DNA from: an uncultured Selenomonadaceae bacterium
GTDB lineage: Bacteria > Bacillota > Negativicutes > Selenomonadales > Selenomonadaceae
Direction: 5' to 3'
NCBI GenBank assembly: GCA_905234235.1
Contig: CAJOHN010000003.1
Location: 1 to 64,000 of the forward strand
DNA length: 64,000 bases
Each line of letters opens with the position of its first letter. Position 1 is the stretch's first letter. Both the position numbers and the translations under genes were made by a program. The notes under the pieces are model-generated. The model searched no databases and had not been told where the DNA came from. It saw nothing but the letters and a program-made list of their open reading frames with translations. Of this stretch, positions 1 through 8,328 are shown one piece after another.

Positions 1-26
1 GCCACTTCGATTAACTTTTTCTTCAG
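1..26 (-). CDS. DUF1156-type adenine DNA methylase, first codons only
   Basis: Only the first nine codons lie in the window, reading L/M-K-K-K-L-I-E-V-A. This matches from memory the opening of DUF1156 DNA methylases, which continue ALPLEAINxxSxREKSIRHGHPSTLH. A strong AGGAGG site (positions 40-35) sits 8 bases before an in-frame CTG at 26-24. The only in-frame alternative is a GTG at 35-33 that overlaps the ribosome site, so CTG, a rare start, fits best. The gene follows the helicase on the same strand after about 55 bases, the order seen in helicase/methylase defence operons. The family call rests on a very short stretch. Confidence 0.5.
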
Positions 27-81
27 CCCAAACACCTCCTCTAAAAAATTTTGCGACAGCTATACAGCCGCCGCGCAGATT

Positions 82-3000
82 TTAATGCATGTTCAGATTT
101 TTTTCAAGAAGAATTTTTCCTTGTCGCATGAGCGAGGAAATTTTGTACGTACTACTGACAACAGCAAAGTCGGGCGGACTGGTAAACGGCGTTTTGAGAT
201 AAACCACGTGAGCCGAATTGTTATCGACAGTGACGATTGCGAGGATAAAATTTTCGGGCGAGTTCAGCGCGGTTAAAATTTCGTTTTTCGTCACAGTAAC
301 CGTATCGGCTCCGGAAGCGCGCCCTTTGACTTCAATAAAACGCGGACGCCCGCTCTGTTTTTCGCGGGATTCAATATCGTAGCCGCACTTATTGTTGCTT
401 ACGTCGCTGGGGACATTACCAAGCTCGCGCTCAATCTTCATGACTGTTTCCATTGCGATTTTTTCGATACGCGAACGCGCCACAACATCCGTCGCGAAAT
501 TTTTCTCGGCAGAATATTTGAAGTAACCGCGAGGAACAATCAACGCGCCGCCTACCACGACGGGAGGCGATGTTAAAATTTTTCGCTCCAAAGTAATTTC
601 AGCAAGTCGGCGATTTAATTGATTTGCCAATTCATCTGCGCACCGTCTTGCCTGTTCGGAGTTAAGTTTATCCGTTGCGCTCAAATCGTTGGCGCGTTCA
701 TCCCAATAACTGATTTCACTGCGCAACCGCGTTTTGAGTTCACGTTCAAGCTTATCGAGATACAATTTTTTCTTCGCGGCGCACTCTTGACGATACGGCA
801 CTAAAATATTTTTTATCGTGTAACTGACCGCAAAATCCTCAACATTATTTTTAAGCCAATGTAACTTTTGAATGACCGACAAAATTTTTTCGCGTTCGTT
901 ATGTGTCGGCGACCGATAATCAAGATACGGCGCGGGACTTGTTGGAACCGTGCGACCATCCTCTAAAATTTCCACGAAATGCAATCGCTTAGCAATAACC
1001 TGCGACCGTCCGTCAGAAAGTTTAACTTCGACGTAGAAAAGCAATCGAAAATCTTGCCCAACGTCAGCGTCGTCAATAAATATCGTGCCGCGCTTGAGTA
1101 CGTTTCCATATTGCTCAAAAATCTTGGAACTCACTGCCGTTAAAAGAGGATGACCGGAAGCTAAAAGTTCAGCCGACTCAACGCCCGAAATATTGCAACT
1201 ATTCTTATCGAAACAAATCCGCTTATAACTTTTCGCCACAGGCTCGCCAAAAATATTTCGCATAGAATTATTACGGATGACACTCGGAACGTGCTGAATT
1301 TCATAGTGACCGTTATTGCGTTTATAAATTTGCCCACCCAACTTTTCAAACGCAGTCAGAAAAAATTTCTCGGTAAAATACGGTTGAAGTTTATGCAACT
1401 CCCCTCGTTCCATCATCTGATTTATATCCGCAACCTTAGCAAATCCCAGCGTGTCATCCGTCAATGTTCGTTCCCCTAAAAGTTCCCGCAACTTATCCGC
1501 GTTAAAACTTTTGTCAACGACTTTATCTAAGCGATTAATAACTTTCGGGTTGTCGCCATAACGAATCGCCTCAATCAGAAGTTCATGCAACGGCTTGTTA
1601 TCAAAAGAAACTTTGCCCATTATGTCAAAAACTTTCCCGCCGAGAGCCGCACGCTCCTCCTCCAATTTTTTCAAGAGCCGATAAAAGACTTGCCCCTCAC
1701 GAGTATTACTCGCTACCAAATTCCACAAGTGGCAAACTTCTTTCTGCCCAATCCGATGAATACGACCGAATCTTTGCTCCAAGCGATTTGGATTCCACGG
1801 CAAGTCATAGTTAATCATCAAGTGAGCGTTTTGAAGATTGATACCCTCGCCCGCCGCGTCCGTCGCAACGAGTATGAAAACATTCTTATCCGATTTGAAT
1901 TTCTCTTGAATTTTGCGGCGTTCCTTATGCTTCATTCCGCCGTGTATTGTGACGACCGCTTCATCGCGACCAAACAACGTAGAAATTTTATCCCGAAGAT
2001 AATCTAACGTGTCGCGGTGTTCCGTGAAGATGATTAACTTATCGCGCTCGCCTTTGTGATTCAAAAATTTTCCTTTGCTCTGAAGAAGTTCGGAAAGCTC
2101 ACGCCACTTTTTATCCTCGTTACTTCTGAAAACTTTCTTTGCCGCCTCCGTAAGTTGTTCGAGAGTTTTAATTTCATTGCGCAGTTCCTTAATTGTACGC
2201 GCAGCAGTAACTCGTTCAGCAATCTCCTCTTCCCTAGTTTCGAGTTCCCCGCTCGGAGATTCTTCGTCAAATGATTCTGCGGATAAGTCTTCGGAAATTT
2301 TCTTATCGCGTAAGATTGTTTGCAATCGTTTGGTTCTACGCTCAAGAGATCTGTAAATTGCTTGCGGCGAGGAAGCCAATCGTCTTTGTAAAATCGTCAT
2401 GGCGAATCCAATCGAAACTTTTTTATTTCCCGTCAGCCTGTCAGCGCGATTAAAACCATCGGAAACATAGTTCGTTACAAGTTCATAAAGATTCATTTCG
2501 CTCGGCGACAGATTATAACTTACGGTGTAAGCCAAACGTTCAGGGAAGAGCGGTTTGCCCTCGAATGTAATTAAATCTTCTTTAACCAATCGCCTCATTA
2601 TGTCCGAAACATCAACGTGCCCTCTAATCCGCTTGGCACCTGCAAACCTATCCGGGTCGACAAGTGACATAAACAAATGGAAGTCTTCTTCGTTGCCATT
2701 ATGCGGCGTCGCAGTCATTAATAAAAAATTTCCGGTAATCTTGCTGAGCAATTGACCGAGCTTAAAACGTTTCGTGTACTCAGTTTTATTACCCCAAATT
2801 GTTGCGGACATCTTATGCGCCTCGTCACAGACGATTAAATCCCAAGTTACAGCTCGCAGTTTGTCTTTAAATTCGTCATTACGGGATAAAACGTCCATGC
2901 TTACAATGCCGAAATTCACATCTGCAAAAACATTGGCGGCTAAATTTATTTTTTCGCTTGTTAAAATCTCAAAACTAAGATGGAACTTACACTGAAGTTC

Positions 3001-3324
3001 TTCCTGCCACTGTTCAATCAATGTTCGCGGACAAACAATCAAGCACCTTAACACGTCGCCACGAATTGCCAATTCCTTAATCAACATCCCCGCCATAATT
3101 GTTTTACCGGCACCAGGGTCGTCAGCCAAAACGAATCGCAAAGGTTGTTGCATTAACATTCTCTCATACACTGCAGAAATTTGATGCGGTAAAGGTTCTA
3201 TTAACGAAGAATGCACGGCTAGATAAGGCTCAAAAAGATATGCAACGCCCATTCGATATGCTTCAGAAACTAAACGAAAATCATCAGAGTCAGAATCAAA
3301 TTGCCAATGCGATGACGTATTCAA
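82..3324 (-). CDS. SNF2-family helicase with C-terminal DUF3883 domain (defence system)
   Basis: The protein has 1080 residues. Seen: Walker A in ADDPGAGKTIMAG (about residue 67), a DEAH box (VCDEAH, about 165), motif III MTATPHNG (about 205), the helicase C-terminal lobe with FTEHRDTLDYL (about 435), and motif VI RLEQRFGRIHRIGQ (about 515). Near residue 1010 the C-terminus carries RFIEVKGRA, the E-x-K core of DUF3883, a PD-(D/E)XK-like fold. The start is TTG at 3324, 9 bases after GGGAG. Helicases of this build are found in phage-defence operons with DUF1156 methylases, and such a methylase seems to start just downstream. Known family: ATP-driven translocase coupled to a nuclease-like domain. 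Inferred: role in recognising or restricting foreign DNA. DISARM DrmD is a distant relative, but no other DISARM gene is visible. Confidence 0.85.
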   Translation of the reverse strand: MNTSSHWQFDSDSDDFRLVSEAYRMGVAYLFEPYLAVHSSLIEPLPHQISAVYERMLMQQPLRFVLADDPGAGKTIMAGMLIKELAIRGDVLRCLIVCPRTLIEQWQEELQCKFHLSFEILTSEKINLAANVFADVNFGIVSMDVLSRNDEFKDKLRAVTWDLIVCDEAHKMSATIWGNKTEYTKRFKLGQLLSKITGNFLLMTATPHNGNEEDFHLFMSLVDPDRFAGAKRIRGHVDVSDIMRRLVKEDLITFEGKPLFPERLAYTVSYNLSPSEMNLYELVTNYVSDGFNRADRLTGNKKVSIGFAMTILQRRLASSPQAIYRSLERRTKRLQTILRDKKISEDLSAESFDEESPSGELETREEEIAERVTAARTIKELRNEIKTLEQLTEAAKKVFRSNEDKKWRELSELLQSKGKFLNHKGERDKLIIFTEHRDTLDYLRDKISTLFGRDEAVVTIHGGMKHKERRKIQEKFKSDKNVFILVATDAAGEGINLQNAHLMINYDLPWNPNRLEQRFGRIHRIGQKEVCHLWNLVASNTREGQVFYRLLKKLEEERAALGGKVFDIMGKVSFDNKPLHELLIEAIRYGDNPKVINRLDKVVDKSFNADKLRELLGERTLTDDTLGFAKVADINQMMERGELHKLQPYFTEKFFLTAFEKLGGQIYKRNNGHYEIQHVPSVIRNNSMRNIFGEPVAKSYKRICFDKNSCNISGVESAELLASGHPLLTAVSSKIFEQYGNVLKRGTIFIDDADVGQDFRLLFYVEVKLSDGRSQVIAKRLHFVEILEDGRTVPTSPAPYLDYRSPTHNEREKILSVIQKLHWLKNNVEDFAVSYTIKNILVPYRQECAAKKKLYLDKLERELKTRLRSEISYWDERANDLSATDKLNSEQARRCADELANQLNRRLAEITLERKILTSPPVVVGGALIVPRGYFKYSAEKNFATDVVARSRIEKIAMETVMKIERELGNVPSDVSNNKCGYDIESREKQSGRPRFIEVKGRASGADTVTVTKNEILTALNSPENFILAIVTVDNNSAHVVYLKTPFTSPPDFAVVSSTYKISSLMRQGKILLEKNLNMH

Positions 3325-3509
3325 AACAAAACACTCCCTTATAAAGATTGGAAATTGTGTTTAACTCTACTGCAAAATCAATCATAAATCTTGAACATAA
3401 ACTGTAGATTATTACCAATCAGCATTACGGGCTGTTTGATTTTTTGTTATAGGCTACAGGGATTGATAACATTTTTTACATGTATACTTGAATACAATAG
3501 CTGGCACGA

Positions 3510-3537
3510 TTGACTTAAGATTTTGGTATAGTATAAT
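3510..3537 (+). promoter_or_regulatory. sigma-70 promoter of the amtB operon
   Basis: TTGACT (3510-3515), a 16-base spacer and a perfect TATAAT (3532-3537) lie 45 bases before the amtB ATG. The rest of the 247-base gap (3325-3572) is A/T-rich and must also hold the divergent helicase promoter, for which I see no convincing match. Confidence 0.65.
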
Positions 3538-3581
3538 TCCGACATCAGCTGATAAAGATTTTTAGTTAGGTAGTGATTGTT

Positions 3582-4883
3582 ATGAACAGTGGAGACACGG
3601 CATGGGTTTTAATCAGTGCGGCGTTGGTTTTCATCATGACGCCGGCGGTTGCCCTTTTCTACGGAGGAATGGTTCGGAGTAAAAATGTTCTTTCAACGAT
3701 AATGCAGTCGATGTTTATTCTCGGCATGGTCAGCGTTGAGTTTATCCTAATCGGCTACACAATGGCTTTCGGCTCTGACGTAAACGGCTTAATCGGTGAC
3801 TTATCAAAGGTCGGGCTGGCAGGCGTCAGCTACAACATTCTTGAAGGCGGCACGATTCCCGAATTGGCGTTCGTGGCGTTCCAATGTATGTTCGCGGCGT
3901 TGACTCCTGCGTTGATAACGGGCGCATTCGCCGAACGTATGAAGTTTAAAGGCTTCGTGTTGCTGATGTTGTTCTGGGCGATTTTCATATACAACCCGAT
4001 GGCGCATTGGGTTTGGGGCGGAGGATTCTTGGCACAACTCGGCGCGTTGGACTTTGCGGGCGGTCTCGTGATTCATATCTTGAGCGGCGTGAGCGGTTTG
4101 ACAATTTGTATCCTGCTTGGTAAGCGTCGCGGCTACGGCAAGCGGGCGATTGTTCCGCACAATATCCCGATGACAGTTTTGGGAGCGGCAATTCTCTGGA
4201 TTGGTTGGTTCGGTTTCAATGCGGGCTCTGCGCTCGGTGCCAATGAACTTGCGGCAAATGCATTCGTCGTTACTCAAATTGCGGCGGCGGCGGGATTGCT
4301 CGGCTGGGTTTTAGTTGAATGGATTCGTCACGGCAAACCAACTGTTATCGGCGCGGTATCGGGTTGCGTCGCGGGCTTGGTTGCGATAACTCCGGCGGCG
4401 GGCTACGTAACAATTCTCCCGAGCGTCGCGATTGGTTTAGTCGGCGGTATCGTTTGCTACTTCGCGGTTGCTGTCGTCAAAGCAAAGTTCGGTTATGATG
4501 ATTCACTCGATGCATTCGGCGTTCACGGAGTCGGCGGCATGTGGGGAGCGATTGCAACGGGACTTTGGGCAACGACTGCGGTTAATCCCGACGGCGCGAA
4601 CGGTCTTTTTTACGGCGAAACGGATTTATTCTTCGCGCAGATAATTTCAATCGGCGTGGCAGTGATTTTCGCGGTAGTCGGCTCGGCAGTACTTTATAAA
4701 ATCGTAAGCGCAATCGTTTCGATACGTGCTGACGAGGCGGAAGAAGTTACCGGACTGGATTTGGGCGAGCATGGCGAACGTGGTTATAACACCGGCGTTT
4801 TCACCGGAACAGCAAATTTTCTTGGCGGTTCAGAGGAGTACAGCTTGACGTTATTCCCCAGCGTCAAAGGTTCGCAAAGTTGA
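3582..4883 (+). CDS. amtB: Ammonium transporter AmtB
   Basis: Amt/Rh-family ammonium channel of the inner membrane, about 433 residues with eleven or so hydrophobic segments. Seen: the family opening GDTAWVLISAALVFIMTPA, ALFYGGMV, the periplasmic-gate segment AHWVWGGGFL, the pore segment VIHILSGVSGL and the twin-histidine region DAFGVHGVGGMWG. An in-frame GTG at 3573 is only 2 bases from the TTAGG ribosome-site remnant, so the ATG at 3582 is preferred. The next gene starts 9 bases after the stop and encodes PII, the usual AmtB partner, which blocks the channel when nitrogen is plentiful. Confidence 0.95.
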   Translation: MNSGDTAWVLISAALVFIMTPAVALFYGGMVRSKNVLSTIMQSMFILGMVSVEFILIGYTMAFGSDVNGLIGDLSKVGLAGVSYNILEGGTIPELAFVAFQCMFAALTPALITGAFAERMKFKGFVLLMLFWAIFIYNPMAHWVWGGGFLAQLGALDFAGGLVIHILSGVSGLTICILLGKRRGYGKRAIVPHNIPMTVLGAAILWIGWFGFNAGSALGANELAANAFVVTQIAAAAGLLGWVLVEWIRHGKPTVIGAVSGCVAGLVAITPAAGYVTILPSVAIGLVGGIVCYFAVAVVKAKFGYDDSLDAFGVHGVGGMWGAIATGLWATTAVNPDGANGLFYGETDLFFAQIISIGVAVIFAVVGSAVLYKIVSAIVSIRADEAEEVTGLDLGEHGERGYNTGVFTGTANFLGGSEEYSLTLFPSVKGSQS

Positions 4884-4892
4884 GGTGAGCTT

Positions 4893-5267
4893 ATGAACAG
4901 GAAAATGACTAAGATTGACATCGTGACTCGTCCATCGAAATTGGAAGAACTCAAAGACGCGCTGAACGCAATCGGCGTTTTGGGTATGACAGTTTCGCAA
5001 GTTTATGGTTGTGGCTTGCAGAAAGGGCACAAGGAAGTTTATCGCGGACACGAGTACGAGGTTAATCTTGTTCCTAAAATAAAGGTTGAAACTGTCGTCT
5101 GCGAGGTGCCCGTTGAAAAGGTTTTGGAAGTCGCGCAGAAAGTTTTGCGGACGGGGAAATTCGGCGACGGGAAAATTTTCGTCTACGAATTAAGCGACGC
5201 AGTAAGAATTCGCACGGGGCATCGCGGAGCCGAAGCGATTATGGATATACCCGGCGAGAAACATTAA
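4893..5267 (+). CDS. glnK: Nitrogen regulatory protein PII (GlnK type)
   Basis: A 124-residue PII signal protein. Seen: N-terminal beta strand MTKIDIVTRPSKLEELKDAL, the T-loop region GCGLQKGHKEVYRGHEYEV with a tyrosine at the position usually uridylylated, and the C-terminal signature KVLRTGKFGDGKIFVYEL. PII trimers bind ATP/ADP and 2-oxoglutarate and control AmtB and glutamine synthetase. The ribosome site GAGGTGAG overlaps the amtB stop, so translation is probably coupled. Its place between amtB and glutamine synthetase supports the GlnK name over GlnB. Whether the tyrosine is modified cannot be told from here; no glnD is in the window. Confidence 0.95.
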   Translation: MNRKMTKIDIVTRPSKLEELKDALNAIGVLGMTVSQVYGCGLQKGHKEVYRGHEYEVNLVPKIKVETVVCEVPVEKVLEVAQKVLRTGKFGDGKIFVYELSDAVRIRTGHRGAEAIMDIPGEKH

Positions 5268-5281
5268 CAGGAGGCAACAAA

Positions 5282-7165
5282 ATGAAAAATTTGCTCTACA
5301 CAATCAAGGCAAACACTCCCAAAGAGGAGATTATTCAACAACTGCGCGAGCACCAAGAAATAAAATTTGTGTCGTTGGTCGGGATTGATTTGGCGGGCAA
5401 CGACACTGATGAAAAAATCCCGATGCGGCTTTTCCTTAAGGATATTGACGATTTTTACGCGGGGACTGCTGTTCAAACTGACGGCTCAAGCGTCGTGTTG
5501 CCGGGTATCGCCACGCTCAACAACGCCAAAGTCGATATGCCCGTCGATCCGACTGTTAATTGGTTCGTCGATTATAATTTTGAATACTTCGACGACGAAA
5601 CGAATTGCCCCGTTGGAACGTTGCGCATTCCGAGTTTTCTGATTCACGAGGGTAAACACGTCGACAGCCGCGCCATTTTGACTGACACTTTGGCTTTCGT
5701 TAAGCGTGAACTTCTCGATCTCTTCCATAAGTTCCCCGAAGTTGACGGGCTTGACGTGAGCGGCTCCGCGATAACCGATATTGTTTTCACGTCGGCGACG
5801 GAGCTGGAATTTTGGGTAAAAACTCCGCTTGAAGATGCGGTGATTGAAGAAATGAGCGCGTCGCAGGTTATGCAGGAGCAATATTGGCAAAGAACTCACG
5901 GTGCGGTTCGCTGTGCTTTGGAAAAATGTGTAATCGAGCTTGATAAATACGGTTTCGGCGTCGAAATGGGGCACAAGGAAGTTGGCGGGCTTAAGGCTCA
6001 AATTGATGAGTCGGGGCATTTAACGCACGTCTGCGAACAGCTGGAAATTGATTGGCGATTTGCTGACGCAGTGCAAGCAGCTGATAATGAAATGTTCGTG
6101 CGCACGATTGTTAAAGAAATTTTCCGCGCAGAAGGTTTGGAAGTCAGTTTCAAGGCTAAACCGATGATTGGATTGGCTGGAAACGGCGAACACACGCACA
6201 TTGGACTTGCGGCAGTCACGAGCGACGGGAAGTTACATAATCTTTTCGCCGCGAAAAATCCTTACGAAGATTTTATGAGCGCAGTCGGCTACGGCGCGAT
6301 TATGGGCTTGCTGAAAAATTACGAAGTCATCAACCCGTTTGTCAGCGCGACCAACGATTCTTTGAACAGATTAAAGCCCGGCTTTGAGGCTCCCGTTTGT
6401 ATCGTAACTTCGCTCGGACACACGCCGAAAATCCCAAGTCGTAACAGAACAATTCTTGCGGGCTTGATTCGTGATTTGAAAAATCCGATGGCGACGCGCT
6501 TTGAACTTCGCGCCTGCAATCCTTACACGAATACTTATCTGGTTTTGGCGGCGTCTTACTCGGCGATTCTCGACGGTGTGCGTTATGCGATTGAAAGATC
6601 ATCTGTCGATTTGCTTACCGAACTCAGCAAAAAGGCGGGGCAGGACGGTTTCTATCTTGAAAAGTCTCGTGCTTATCGTTCGGAGGCGGATGTTTTCGAG
6701 GACTTCACCGCCGAAGAACGCGACGCAATGTTTGGAGCACCTCCCGCAACCGTTTGGGAGAATATGCAGGCGTTTGAAAATTATCCCGCAAAAGTCAAAG
6801 TCATCACGGCTGGCGGCGCGCTTCGTACACAAATTATCAAGTCCTTCAAAATCGGCGCACTGCTACGTTGGAAGACCGAGATTATCGCGAGGATTTTGCC
6901 CGAAATGCGTAATATCGTCCGCAAGGCTCGCCTTATCGAAAGTAACAGCCGTACGGATCAAGACTCTTACAACTGGAATAAACTCAAGGACGCTCGCGAA
7001 TATCTCGCCAAAGATTCAATCGATAAAAAATCATTGTTCACGCGGCTCACCAACGCTTTAAACAGCGGAGACTTCGCAACGGCGTCAAAATTGCAAGTTG
7101 AGATGTATGTCAAGATCGAGGAACTCAAGCACCTCCACGATGAATACGTCAAAAACAATATCTGA
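5282..7165 (+). CDS. glnA: Glutamine synthetase, long form with C-terminal extension
   Basis: Glutamine synthetase makes glutamine from glutamate, ammonia and ATP. The protein has 627 residues, against about 440-470 for common type I enzymes and about 700 for type III. Seen: the catalytic-domain segments ATELEFWVKTPLED, VEMGHKEVGGLKAQID, AKPMIGLAGNGEHTHIGL (the histidine loop), NRLKPGFEAPV and SRNRTILAG. About 140 residues follow the catalytic domain and look mostly helical; their role is unknown. The ribosome site AGGAGG precedes the ATG by 7 bases. It sits downstream of the PII gene and upstream of glutamate synthase, so the operon holds the full GS-GOGAT route. I do not assign the subtype. 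Confidence 0.9.
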   Translation: MKNLLYTIKANTPKEEIIQQLREHQEIKFVSLVGIDLAGNDTDEKIPMRLFLKDIDDFYAGTAVQTDGSSVVLPGIATLNNAKVDMPVDPTVNWFVDYNFEYFDDETNCPVGTLRIPSFLIHEGKHVDSRAILTDTLAFVKRELLDLFHKFPEVDGLDVSGSAITDIVFTSATELEFWVKTPLEDAVIEEMSASQVMQEQYWQRTHGAVRCALEKCVIELDKYGFGVEMGHKEVGGLKAQIDESGHLTHVCEQLEIDWRFADAVQAADNEMFVRTIVKEIFRAEGLEVSFKAKPMIGLAGNGEHTHIGLAAVTSDGKLHNLFAAKNPYEDFMSAVGYGAIMGLLKNYEVINPFVSATNDSLNRLKPGFEAPVCIVTSLGHTPKIPSRNRTILAGLIRDLKNPMATRFELRACNPYTNTYLVLAASYSAILDGVRYAIERSSVDLLTELSKKAGQDGFYLEKSRAYRSEADVFEDFTAEERDAMFGAPPATVWENMQAFENYPAKVKVITAGGALRTQIIKSFKIGALLRWKTEIIARILPEMRNIVRKARLIESNSRTDQDSYNWNKLKDAREYLAKDSIDKKSLFTRLTNALNSGDFATASKLQVEMYVKIEELKHLHDEYVKNNI

Positions 7166-7181
7166 AAATTTTTCGGGGCGG

Positions 7182-7210
7182 CGGGCAGTAAAGCTACCCG
7201 TTGCCCTTTT
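7182..7210 (+). terminator. Possible attenuator hairpin between glnA and the glutamate synthase genes
   Basis: GGGCA (7183-7187) can pair with TGCCC (7202-7206), followed by TTTT. A shorter CGGG/CCCG pairing is also possible. The stem is short and the loop long, so at most it reduces transcription into the downstream genes. Confidence 0.3.
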
Positions 7211-7227
7211 GATTTGGAGGAGATTTT

Positions 7228-8328
7228 ATGTGTAGAATCGGAGCGGTAAAGAGTAAAAAACCGATTTATCCGTCCACAGCGTTGCGATTAATGCTACCAC
7301 AGCAAGAAGGGCATGATAATTCGGGATTTGCAATGGTCATGCAAGATTTATCTGGCGTATTTTCGCTTTACAAGGATAAACCGCTGCTTTCAATGGCTTG
7401 CACCAAGCAAGGAGCGCGTTTGGTCGAAGATTACATGTCCGCGCAGAATTTCGTTAAAATGGCGGAGTGGTTGCCCGTTCCCGACAAGAAAAAAGGCTTA
7501 GATATTCAAAATATGCCGTATTATATCTTCCGCAACTACGATTATCCCGAACATTACGACGACGAGGACAGTCGCGAGGCACTTTTACTCGATACTCGGC
7601 TTGCATTGCGGAAAATTTTGACTGAATCGGGTCAAGGATACGTTTATTCCTTTTGGCCCGACGTTTTGACGCTGAAAGAGATTGGAGACCCGCGAGATAT
7701 TGCAACTTACTTCCGACTTTGGGACGATAACGGAACTTTGCTTGCGAAAAACATAATTGTGCAGTGTCGGCAGAATACAAATTATAAAATCGTGCGTTAC
7801 GCGGCTCATCCGTTCTTTTTGCAGGGATATACGCTCTGCGCGAACGGCGAAAACACTTTTTACACGAAAAATAAGGAGTTTCAGAAGAATTTACATCGCG
7901 GCTACATCGGATTTGAATCTGACTCGCAAAATTTTTTATACACGTTGCATTACGTTTTGCACGAATTAAAATGGTCAATTCCTTATTATAAACACGTGAT
8001 AACGCCTTTACCGTTCGCAGAAATAGAAAATCGTCCCGACAAAGAAATTTTGCTGTCAATTCGCCAATCGCTGGCACATTTGGAAATAAATGGACCGAAT
8101 ACTATAATTGCGGGCTTGCCGGACGGAAAAATGATGACTTGTTGCGATTCAAAGAAGTTAAGACCCGTTGTAGTCGGCGGAGACGACAATATTATTGCGA
8201 TTTCGTCCGAAGTCTGCGGAATTAACGAAATTTTGCCCGACAGAAACATGGAACGCGATATTTATCCGAACGAGCGCGAAGTTGTGGTGATAAATAACAA
8301 TTTGGAGGTGACGAGATGGAAACAATAA
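7228..8328 (+). CDS. Glutamate synthase amidotransferase subunit (class II GATase domain)
   Basis: A 366-residue class II glutamine amidotransferase. Seen: Met-Cys-Arg at the N-terminus, so Cys2 would be exposed as the nucleophile after Met removal; EGHDNSGFAMVMQDL, matching the family's RGxDSxG area; and DDNIIAISSEVCGI near the C-terminus, as in GltB domain 1. It releases ammonia from glutamine for the FMN subunit encoded next. The ribosome site GGAGGAG is 5 bases before the ATG. Its stop overlaps the next start, so the two are probably translated together. In most bacteria this domain is fused into the roughly 1500-residue GltB; here it is a separate polypeptide. Confidence 0.85.
   Translation: MCRIGAVKSKKPIYPSTALRLMLPQQEGHDNSGFAMVMQDLSGVFSLYKDKPLLSMACTKQGARLVEDYMSAQNFVKMAEWLPVPDKKKGLDIQNMPYYIFRNYDYPEHYDDEDSREALLLDTRLALRKILTESGQGYVYSFWPDVLTLKEIGDPRDIATYFRLWDDNGTLLAKNIIVQCRQNTNYKIVRYAAHPFFLQGYTLCANGENTFYTKNKEFQKNLHRGYIGFESDSQNFLYTLHYVLHELKWSIPYYKHVITPLPFAEIENRPDKEILLSIRQSLAHLEINGPNTIIAGLPDGKMMTCCDSKKLRPVVVGGDDNIIAISSEVCGINEILPDRNMERDIYPNEREVVVINNNLEVTRWKQ

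Noticed and set aside
3502-3516. sigma-54 promoter before amtB (TGGCACG present)
   Set aside because: The -24 half fits but the required GC about 10 bases further on is TT. A good sigma-70 promoter overlaps the place.
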